This document shows, piece by piece, positions 1-4,651 of a DNA stretch of 6,390 nt; position 1 is the first letter of the stretch; each line of letters starts with the position of its first letter. The notes below the pieces were generated by a model that was not told where the DNA came from, did no database searches, and saw only the letters and a program-made list of their open reading frames with translations. The position numbers were made by a program, and so were the translations under genes. The DNA comes from an uncultured Pseudoflavonifractor sp. (GTDB lineage Bacteria > Bacillota > Clostridia > Oscillospirales > Oscillospiraceae): the NCBI GenBank assembly GCA_947565875.1, contig CANOHR010000064.1:1-6390 (forward strand), read 5' to 3'.

Positions 1-28
1 AAGCTCCTTATCATTCTTAGGATCGCAA

Positions 29-39
29 TAACGCAAATA
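29..39 (+). repeat. Direct repeat copy 1, upstream of the flavodiiron promoter
   Basis: TAACGCAAATA occurs at 29-39 and again, exactly, at 108-118. The copies lie on either side of the promoter, about 79 bases apart. This first copy is centred roughly 72 bases upstream of the predicted transcription start. Similarity continues weakly past the core: both copies reach ATACC a few bases further on. Role unknown; it may be a regulator half-site. Confidence 0.4.
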
Positions 40-70
40 ATACCATGATGAACCTCCCCATCTTTTTTCT

Positions 71-86
71 TTTACATCCTTGTAAA
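71..86. promoter_or_regulatory. Putative operator palindrome over the -35 box
   Basis: TTTACA (71-76), spacer TCCT, TGTAAA (81-86) make a perfect 6-bp inverted repeat with a 4-base spacer. Because the left arm is the -35 box of the flavodiiron gene, a dimeric repressor is the simplest reading. The 6-4-6 layout resembles sites of FNR/CRP-like or Rex-like redox regulators in spacing, but the arm sequence does not match their textbook consensus well, so the regulator cannot be named. AT-rich promoters can produce such short palindromes by chance. Confidence 0.4.
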
Positions 87-106
87 TTTGTGCTAAAATG
101 CAAACG
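71..106 (+). promoter_or_regulatory. Promoter of the flavodiiron protein gene (extended -10)
   Basis: A sigma-A type promoter is readable directly. The -35 box is TTTACA at 71-76 (5 of 6 to consensus), the spacer is 17 bases, and the -10 box is TAAAAT at 94-99 (5 of 6). It is preceded by TG at 91-92, giving an extended -10 (TGCTAAAAT). The predicted start of transcription is near base 106, so the leader is about 35 bases, with the ribosome binding site inside it. The -35 box is the left arm of a perfect palindrome (71-86), so a repressor bound there would block this promoter. The box calls are by eye; the start point is inferred from spacing. Confidence 0.75.
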
Positions 107-107
107 C

Positions 108-118
108 TAACGCAAATA
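108..118 (+). repeat. Direct repeat copy 2, in the flavodiiron leader
   Basis: Second exact copy of TAACGCAAATA, starting 2-3 bases after the predicted transcription start, just ahead of the ribosome binding site. A protein bound here would sit on the initially transcribed region. Together with copy 1 it brackets the promoter. The function is inference only. Confidence 0.4.
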
Positions 119-140
119 CCCGTTCAAAGGAGAGAGTGCT

Positions 141-1349
141 ATGCGCTGTGTAAGAAACATTACCGAGGACCTCTGGTGGGTGGGTGCCGACGACAGGCAC
201 ACCCCTCTGTTTGAAAATATCCATCCCATTCCCCAGGGGGTCAGCTACAATTCCTATCTGCTGCTGGACGAAAAGACCGTCCTCTTTGACTGCGTGGACT
301 GGTCCGCCGCCCCCCAGCTGGTGGAGAATGTGGAATCCCTCCTGGGGGGCCGGGATCTGGACTATATCGTTCTTCACCACTTAGAGCCCGACCACGGGGC
401 GGGACTGTGGGCGGTGCTTCAAAAATGGCCCAACGCCCGGATCCTCTCCAGCCTGGCCGCCCAGCGGTTCATGGACCAGTTTGGCTTCGCCCCCGTCTCC
501 GGGGAGCGGAGGGCGGTAAAGGAGGGGGAGCGGTTCTCCTTTGGAAAGCACGCCGTCACCTTCTACGCCGCCCCCATGGTCCACTGGCCCGACGTGATGG
601 TATCCTTTGAGGAGACAGATGGGATCCTTTTTTCCGCCGACGCCTTCGGCACCTTCGGCGCCTTGAACGGCAAGCTTTTCAGCGACGAACTGGACTTTCC
701 CGCCGTCTGGCTTTCCGAGGCCCGGCGGTACTATACCAATATTGTGGGCAAATACGGTCCCCAGGTCCAGGCATTGCTTGCCAAGGCCGCTGCTTTGGGG
801 GACAAGCTCAAAATGATCTGCCCTCTTCACGGTCCGGTCTGGCGGAAGGATCTAAACTGGTTCATCGGCAAATACGACCGCTGGAGCCGGTATGAGCCGG
901 AGGACCGGGAGGTCCTTCTGGTCTACGGTTCCATGTACGGCGGCACCGAGCAGGCCGCCCAGGCTATGGCAATTGCCCTTACGGAGCGGGGGGTGGGGGT
1001 CTCCATGTACGACGTCTCCACCACCCCTGTCTCCCAACTTATTTCAGAGAGCTTCCGCTGCTCCCACATCCTGCTGGCAAGCGTCACCTACAATATGGAC
1101 TTCTATCCCCCTGTGCGGGACTATCTGGAGGACATGAAGGCCCTGGCCCTCAAGGGCCGCACCTTTGCTATTATGGAAAACGGCACCTGGAACCCCTGCT
1201 TTGCCAAGCTGGCGGAGCCCTTTATTGCCCAGGAGTTGGACGGGACCCTTCTGGAGCCCCGGTTGAGCATGAAGTCCACCCTGAAGGGGGACCAGCAAGA
1301 GGAGTTGGAAACCCTGGCCGACGCGGTCGCCCAGTCGGTAAAGGGTTGA
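141..1349 (+). CDS. fprA: Flavodiiron protein (FprA family A-type flavoprotein)
   Basis: 402 residues, the usual length for a minimal (class A) flavodiiron protein. These cytosolic enzymes reduce O2 to water and/or NO to N2O in anaerobes, taking electrons from rubredoxin or a similar donor. Residues 1-250 form a metallo-beta-lactamase-like domain with the full diiron ligand set: H80, E82, D84, H85 (in HHLEPDH), H148 (PMVHWPD), D167 (SADAFG) and H230 (CPLHGP). Residues 257-402 are a flavodoxin domain with the FMN phosphate loop VYGSMYGGTEQ (261-271) and a later flavin-contact segment ENGTWNP (346-352). There is no C-terminal rubredoxin or flavin reductase domain, so the electron donor is encoded elsewhere. 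The ATG is chosen because AAAGGAGAG (127-135) lies 5 bases ahead and the fold begins at once. The gene has its own promoter and converges on the next gene, so it looks monocistronic. O2 versus NO preference cannot be read from sequence. Confidence 0.96.
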   Translation: MRCVRNITEDLWWVGADDRHTPLFENIHPIPQGVSYNSYLLLDEKTVLFDCVDWSAAPQLVENVESLLGGRDLDYIVLHHLEPDHGAGLWAVLQKWPNARILSSLAAQRFMDQFGFAPVSGERRAVKEGERFSFGKHAVTFYAAPMVHWPDVMVSFEETDGILFSADAFGTFGALNGKLFSDELDFPAVWLSEARRYYTNIVGKYGPQVQALLAKAAALGDKLKMICPLHGPVWRKDLNWFIGKYDRWSRYEPEDREVLLVYGSMYGGTEQAAQAMAIALTERGVGVSMYDVSTTPVSQLISESFRCSHILLASVTYNMDFYPPVRDYLEDMKALALKGRTFAIMENGTWNPCFAKLAEPFIAQELDGTLLEPRLSMKSTLKGDQQEELETLADAVAQSVKG

Positions 1350-1389
1350 ACGCATTCGCCCATGGGCACGCAAAACATAAGGATCCTAC

Positions 1390-1413
1390 CGGACCGCCGG
1401 GGACGGCGGTCCG
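1390..1413. other. GC-rich hairpin 1 in the convergent spacer
   Basis: CGGACCGCCG (1390-1399) and CGGCGGTCCG (1404-1413) pair as a perfect 10-bp stem closed by a GGGA tetraloop of GNRA type. No T-tract follows in either direction, so it is not a textbook intrinsic terminator. It lies about 40 bases past the stop codon of the flavodiiron gene and may stabilise its mRNA 3' end or help termination. Its GACCGCC segment is repeated in the left arm of the larger hairpin downstream, so the two stems could also cross-pair. Confidence 0.5.
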
Positions 1414-1432
1414 CCTGCGCCCCCATACCAAC

Positions 1433-1471
1433 GGCAAGAGACCGCCTCCCATCGGGAGGCGGTCTCTTGCC
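1433..1471. terminator. Perfect 18-bp hairpin between convergent genes, probable bidirectional terminator without U-tract
   Basis: GGCAAGAGACCGCCTCCC (1433-1450) and its exact reverse complement (1454-1471) form an 18-bp stem with a three-base loop ATC. It lies between the stops of two genes transcribed towards each other, about 22 bases beyond the stop of the minus-strand gene, which is where a shared terminator is expected. The flanks are odd: on the plus strand the stem is followed by ATAAAAA, and on the minus strand by GTTGGTATGG, so neither RNA gets a U-run. It may act as a U-less terminator, an RNA 3' end protector, or a dispersed repeat. The stem itself is certain; the role is inferred. 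Confidence 0.6.
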
Positions 1472-1492
1472 ATAAAAAGGAGAGATATCTGC

Positions 1493-3490
1493 TTATTTCG
1501 CCTGAGCCAGGGCGTCGCTGACGGCGCTCATAATACCCACGCTGGTCATAGTGGCCCCGGAGACCACATCCACAACAGCGGTGTCCTTCTCCACGATCTG
1601 GGCAATGGTCTGGTCCACGGCCCGGTCGGAGAAGCCCGGAGTATCCCAGAAATCCAGGACCTCTACCTTGGTAATATCGTCGCCCTTCTTGGTCACCCGC
1701 ACAGTGATGGGCACGGTACTCTTGCCCTCGCCCTTGCCGATGTACTGGTCGGCGCCGGCCTCATACTTAGCCTCGGTCACGGTGGGCGCAAAGGCGGTCT
1801 TGCCCTCCATCACGCTGCCCTGATAGTTGTCGGTCTTGGCCGCAGCAGCATTCTTACCGGAGATCCGGCCGAAGGCCAGACCTCCGCCAATGTTGTTGGC
1901 GGCCTGATAGCAGTGGCTCCAAATATCGCCCAGTTCGCCGGCCTCGTAGAGGTGGGGGATGGGCTCCCCGGAGGCGCTGATGACCTGGCCCTCCATGTTC
2001 CTCTCGGGACCGCCCTGGGTGTTGCCCACAGAGTGGCTGATCCGAATGGCGTAGAAGGGAGCCTTGACCATGGGGGCCTCGGCGGTCTTGTTATACTCCG
2101 CGATGGACGCCTTCAGGGTCTCGGCGGGCATACCGGTGGCCTTGGCCAGTCCATCCAGGGTATCGGCGGTCTCAAAGTAGCCATGCTCGATCTCCCACTG
2201 GTTGCCCTCGCTGAAGGAGTTATGGAGAGGAGCGGCCTTTACGCTGTCCGCGTCAAAAACAGCCCAGGTATAGTTGGGATACCGGGCGGAGACATAGTTG
2301 CCGTAGAAATAGGTCTTGCCGTGGCTGCTGGCGCTGCCGCCCTCGTACACGGTGCCGTCCTTGGCCATAACCAGGGCAGAGGTGGCAAAGGGACCAAAGG
2401 TCATGGCGCCGCTGTCAAAGCGGTAGCCCATGTTGGGCCCCACCAGGTTGGACACGTGCCACAGGCGGGCGCCCACCTCCTGGGCCATGGTAATGCCGTC
2501 GCCGGTGTTATAGATGGCGTAGGCCAGGGAAGTGGCGTCGGTGTAGTCGTTGAAGTCCTCCGCCATACGCTGATTGGCCTCATAGCCGCCACAGGCCAGG
2601 ACCACACCGTTCTTGGCACGGATGTTGACCTTCTTGCCGTTGACCTCGGCCTGGACGCCGTGGATAATGCCGGTTTCCTTGTCCTGAATCAGGTGCTGGG
2701 CAGGAGCCTCGTACCAAATGTCCACATCCCGCTTTTCCACGCACTCCTTGAGGAACTTATAAAGCGCGCCGCTGCCCTTCAGGCCGTCCACGCCGGCACC
2801 AAAGCCCATGTTGCCGTCAATGGTCAGCATAAACAGACCGCCTACGCCCTCCATCATGGGGAACTCGGCCCACTCATGACGGGTAACACGGGGAGCGCCC
2901 AGGTCCTTCAGCCACTGTTCATTGAGAGAAATGGCGTCCAAATAGCCGGAGATCATCTCGTCCGTGGGGGTGGAGAATCCCTCCCGCATGGACTCCATGT
3001 ACTTGGTCGCCTGTTCCTTGTCGTCCATCATGGAGACCCACTGCATACAAACGGCAGAGTTTCCGCCAGCATGGCCCTCGGGGGCCTTCTCCAGCACCAG
3101 GGTCTTGGCGCCCTCCTCCGCGGTGGTAATGGCGGTAGCGCAGCCTGCGGCGCCCAGACCCACCACGATCACGTCGTACTCGGCGTCCCAGTCCACCGTC
3201 TTTTCAAAGGCGGGGGCGGTCTCCACCGAGGCGGTCATGGTGGCCTGGTCCCAATCGACGCTCATGCCCAGCTTCTCCGCCAGGTAACGCAGGGGCAGAT
3301 AGGTGGCCCCCTCGTGGGCAAAGACCTCAATGGGCTGTCCGGCGGAGTTGGTGGGGGTAGCCTTCTCGCCGTCCACCGTCAGGTTGATCCCGGCGGCCAC
3401 CTCAATGGTCCTGGTCGCCTCCGCCGCCAAAGCGGCGGTGCCCATGACCATGACAAGGGCCAGGAGCAGGGCGGTGATCCGTTTCTTCAT
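1493..3490 (-). CDS. Secreted FAD/FMN-dependent reductase (fumarate reductase/flavocytochrome c superfamily), substrate unknown
   Basis: 665 residues. A Sec signal peptide covers about 1-22 (KKR, hydrophobic core, A-L-A cleavage site; no lipobox or twin arginine). Residues ~28-90 resemble the copper amine oxidase N-terminal-like domain of Firmicute surface proteins (LTVDG, TYLPLRYLAEKLG, VDWD). Residues ~104-550 are a FAD_binding_2 domain: GLGAAG (111-116), E134 as likely ribose contact, then HLYEAGELG (513-521) and NNIGGGLAFGRISG (532-545). Residues ~590-663 are an FMN_bind domain with D641-V-V-S-G-A-T647; T647 is the expected site of covalent FMN attachment by an ApbE flavin transferase, not present in this window. 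The enzyme should work outside the membrane, passing electrons via FMN and FAD to an organic acceptor. By eye, the fumarate-handling His and Arg residues of Shewanella Fcc3 are not conserved, so 'fumarate reductase' would be an over-call. AAAGGAGAG lies 6 bases before the ATG. A LysR gene lies in tandem upstream. Confidence 0.88.
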   Translation of the reverse strand: MKKRITALLLALVMVMGTAALAAEATRTIEVAAGINLTVDGEKATPTNSAGQPIEVFAHEGATYLPLRYLAEKLGMSVDWDQATMTASVETAPAFEKTVDWDAEYDVIVVGLGAAGCATAITTAEEGAKTLVLEKAPEGHAGGNSAVCMQWVSMMDDKEQATKYMESMREGFSTPTDEMISGYLDAISLNEQWLKDLGAPRVTRHEWAEFPMMEGVGGLFMLTIDGNMGFGAGVDGLKGSGALYKFLKECVEKRDVDIWYEAPAQHLIQDKETGIIHGVQAEVNGKKVNIRAKNGVVLACGGYEANQRMAEDFNDYTDATSLAYAIYNTGDGITMAQEVGARLWHVSNLVGPNMGYRFDSGAMTFGPFATSALVMAKDGTVYEGGSASSHGKTYFYGNYVSARYPNYTWAVFDADSVKAAPLHNSFSEGNQWEIEHGYFETADTLDGLAKATGMPAETLKASIAEYNKTAEAPMVKAPFYAIRISHSVGNTQGGPERNMEGQVISASGEPIPHLYEAGELGDIWSHCYQAANNIGGGLAFGRISGKNAAAAKTDNYQGSVMEGKTAFAPTVTEAKYEAGADQYIGKGEGKSTVPITVRVTKKGDDITKVEVLDFWDTPGFSDRAVDQTIAQIVEKDTAVVDVVSGATMTSVGIMSAVSDALAQAK

Positions 3491-3513
3491 GTGTACTCTC
3501 TCCTTTATTTTTC

Positions 3514-3551
3514 ATTTTGCAGACCTTGTATTTTCCCAACATCTGCAAAAT
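3514..3551. repeat. Inverted repeat spanning the transcription start and leader of the secreted reductase gene
   Basis: ATTTTGCAGA (3514-3523) and TCTGCAAAAT (3542-3551) are perfect 10-bp arms 18 bases apart. The distal arm covers the predicted transcription start (near 3546) and the proximal arm lies just upstream of the ribosome binding site. Two readings fit: a DNA operator downstream of the promoter, or, if transcription starts at the G at 3546, a 5'-terminal mRNA stem of about 6 bp (GCAGAU with GUCUGC) that may protect the message. The arms are seen directly; the function is inferred. Confidence 0.5.
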
Positions 3552-3581
3552 CATTATACCGCCCACATCTTTGATTGTAAA
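3546..3581 (-). promoter_or_regulatory. Promoter of the secreted reductase gene
   Basis: On the minus strand the -35 box TTTACA (3581-3576) is followed by a 17-base spacer and a perfect -10 box TATAAT (3558-3553). Predicted transcription start is near 3546, giving a leader of about 55 bases before the ATG at 3490. The promoter lies wholly in the 133-base spacer downstream of the LysR gene, so the reductase can be transcribed independently of that regulator. The box sequences are clear; the exact start is inferred. Confidence 0.8.
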
Positions 3582-3589
3582 ATATCAAA
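3570..3589. promoter_or_regulatory. Inverted repeat over the -35 box, possible LysR activation site
   Basis: TTTGAT (3570-3575), eight bases, then ATCAAA (3584-3589) form a 6-bp inverted repeat that encloses the -35 box and is centred about 33 bases before the predicted start. LysR-type activators commonly contact a weaker site at this position as well as a stronger one near -65. Its centre is 40 bases from that of the stronger palindrome upstream, close to four helical turns. Short AT-rich arms make chance occurrence quite possible. Confidence 0.3.
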
Positions 3590-3605
3590 CAAAGTCAAAA
3601 ATGCC

Positions 3606-3633
3606 CATTTTATAACGCATCTGTTATAAAATG
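3606..3633. promoter_or_regulatory. 11-bp-arm palindrome, probable LysR recognition site
   Basis: CATTTTATAAC (3606-3616) and GTTATAAAATG (3623-3633) are perfect inverted arms with a 6-base spacer GCATCT. The centre (3619.5) is about 73 bases upstream of the predicted start of the secreted reductase gene, near the usual LysR-type recognition position. The LysR gene's own stop codon (3624-3626) lies inside the right arm, so the site overlaps the 3' end of that coding region. The inner ATAAC-N6-GTTAT has the general shape of a LysR box, but T and A are separated by 12 rather than the canonical 11 bases. Alternatively it is a weak AT-rich terminator for the LysR gene: on the minus strand a short run of five T follows a few bases later. 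Confidence 0.5.
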
Positions 3634-4511
3634 CTCAGCAGCTTTTTTACCGCCGCCGTCTCGCTTTCCCCGTTCCAGACTGCCACCAGGTCAAAGCCCC
3701 CGGAGATGTCGCTGATGTCCAGACAGCGGAGAAATGGGTCTTCAATGGTACGGGAGGAGGCCGGCATAATGCCAACATGGTTCTCAATGACGACCTTTAC
3801 CCTAAAATCCGCAAAGGAAGGAGAATATATAATGTGGGGCGGCTCCCCCAAGGCCCGGTTCACCGCCCGGCTCAGGGCCGGCGCCACGGAGTCGGAGGGC
3901 AGGGCCAGGGTATACGCCCGCAACTCGGCGGTGCAGACCGATCCCTTTCCGTACAGGGGATGTCCCCGCGTCACAAACGCGCACAGGCCCCCCGGCTCTA
4001 CACATTTATATTTTATCCATCCCAGGTCTCCGCCCTCCAACTCCGGCAAAAAGGCCAGCAGAACGTCTGAGCGCTCTTGCCTCAAAAGCTCCAGGATCTG
4101 AGCAAAGCTTTCACCTGCCCCGGGGATGGAGGGGAGCATCTGCACATTCGCCTCTACGCCGTAATATTTTTCCCGCAGGGCGTTTACCATACGCCCCGCG
4201 TAAGAGACCGCTCCGTTTGTGGTGCATATCAGCCGCAGCGTCTCCTTTTGGCGAAGGAACCGCTCCATATCCTGCTCCAGCCGCTGATGATCGGCCAGGA
4301 TCTGCCGGGCATCCCGGCAAAAAACTTGCCCCGCCTCCGTAAGCCGGACCTTGCCGCCGGCGCGGGTAAAAAGCTCCGTCCCAAGTTCCCTTTCAAGCTG
4401 GGAGATCTTTCGGCTGAGGGCCGGCTGGGCTACAAAGAGGAGCTTCGCCGCCTCGGTAAAGCTGGCCGCATCCGCCACAGCCGCCACATATCGCAGTCCC
4501 TTCAGGTCCAT
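3624..4511 (-). CDS. LysR-type transcriptional regulator
   Basis: About 295 residues from the chosen start, the usual LysR-family length. Residues 1-61 are the winged helix-turn-helix domain with the family signature: SFTEAAKLLFVAQPALSR (17-34), followed by ISQLERELGTELF (36-48) and VRLTEAG (55-61). A linker helix follows, and roughly 90-295 is the two-lobed periplasmic-binding-protein-like effector domain. The frame stays open to base 4577, but that upstream ATG falls on the -35 box of the gene's own promoter, and LysR proteins begin just ahead of the first helix as MDLKGL does. The ATG at 4511 is therefore preferred; a GTG at 4520, with AAGGGA better placed ahead of it, is the alternative. 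The gene lies immediately upstream of the secreted reductase, same strand, 133 bases apart, with a palindrome in between, so that gene is the likely target. The effector is unknown, perhaps the reductase substrate. Confidence 0.93.
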   Translation of the reverse strand: MDLKGLRYVAAVADAASFTEAAKLLFVAQPALSRKISQLERELGTELFTRAGGKVRLTEAGQVFCRDARQILADHQRLEQDMERFLRQKETLRLICTTNGAVSYAGRMVNALREKYYGVEANVQMLPSIPGAGESFAQILELLRQERSDVLLAFLPELEGGDLGWIKYKCVEPGGLCAFVTRGHPLYGKGSVCTAELRAYTLALPSDSVAPALSRAVNRALGEPPHIIYSPSFADFRVKVVIENHVGIMPASSRTIEDPFLRCLDISDISGGFDLVAVWNGESETAAVKKLLSIL

Positions 4512-4541
4512 ATCCCGCACCCGCTTCCCTTCATTTTCTAT

Positions 4542-4577
4542 CCCCCGCAATATATCATATCCCCCCGAAAACGTCAA
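4542..4577 (-). promoter_or_regulatory. Promoter of the LysR-type regulator gene
   Basis: On the minus strand TTGACG (4577-4572, 5 of 6) is followed by 17 bases and TATATT (4554-4549, 5 of 6), with TG one base ahead of the -10 (extended -10, TGATATATT). Predicted start is near 4542, giving a leader of about 20-30 bases. The promoter excludes the most upstream ATG of the LysR frame as a translation start. An 8-base direct repeat, TATCCCCC on the plus strand (4539-4546 and 4558-4565, 19 bases apart), brackets the -10 box and could be a regulator site. The strong palindrome found downstream of this gene has no copy here, so autoregulation through the same site is not apparent. Confidence 0.75.
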
Positions 4578-4595
4578 CGCGGCAAATACTCCATT

Positions 4596-4629
4596 TAAAA
4601 ACGCGCCGCAGAGGAAACCTGCGGCGCGT
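4596..4629 (-). terminator. Intrinsic terminator of lepA
   Basis: Arms ACGCGCCGCAG (4601-4611) and CTGCGGCGCGT (4619-4629) form a perfect 11-bp GC-rich stem with a 7-base loop. Read on the minus strand, the stem lies 22 bases after the lepA stop codon, is preceded by an A-rich tract and runs directly into TTTTTAAA, the classical layout. Read on the plus strand it is followed by an even longer T-rich run (CCTTTTTGTTTTTATTTT), so it would also stop antisense transcription entering lepA. It separates lepA from the LysR gene, whose promoter begins about 20 bases further on. Confidence 0.88.
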
Positions 4630-4651
4630 CCTTTTTGTTTTTATTTTGGGG

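Noticed and set aside
381..830. 149-codon minus-strand frame inside the flavodiiron gene
   Set aside because: It overlaps the diiron domain with all ligands present on the plus strand, and its translation resembles no protein.
1493..3490. Annotating the secreted flavoenzyme as fumarate reductase (frdA) or as a haem flavocytochrome c
   Set aside because: There is no CxxCH haem motif, and the fumarate-binding His/Arg residues are not conserved by eye, so only the superfamily is supported.
1346..3574. 742-codon open frame on the plus strand, antisense to the secreted reductase
   Set aside because: It mirrors the reductase gene, whose protein has clear signal peptide, FAD and FMN motifs. The antisense translation is Gly/His/Leu-rich low-complexity with no domain, and it reads through the hairpins and the reductase promoter. 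It is a by-product of GC-biased codons.
3606..3633. Calling the AT-rich palindrome the terminator of the LysR gene
   Set aside because: The stem is nearly all A-T, the T-run starts several bases after it, and it sits at a LysR recognition position for the downstream promoter. A weak terminator role is not excluded but is less likely.
4077..4598. 173-codon plus-strand frame antisense to the LysR gene
   Set aside because: It lies opposite the helix-turn-helix and effector coding region and runs into the LysR promoter; no motifs are visible.
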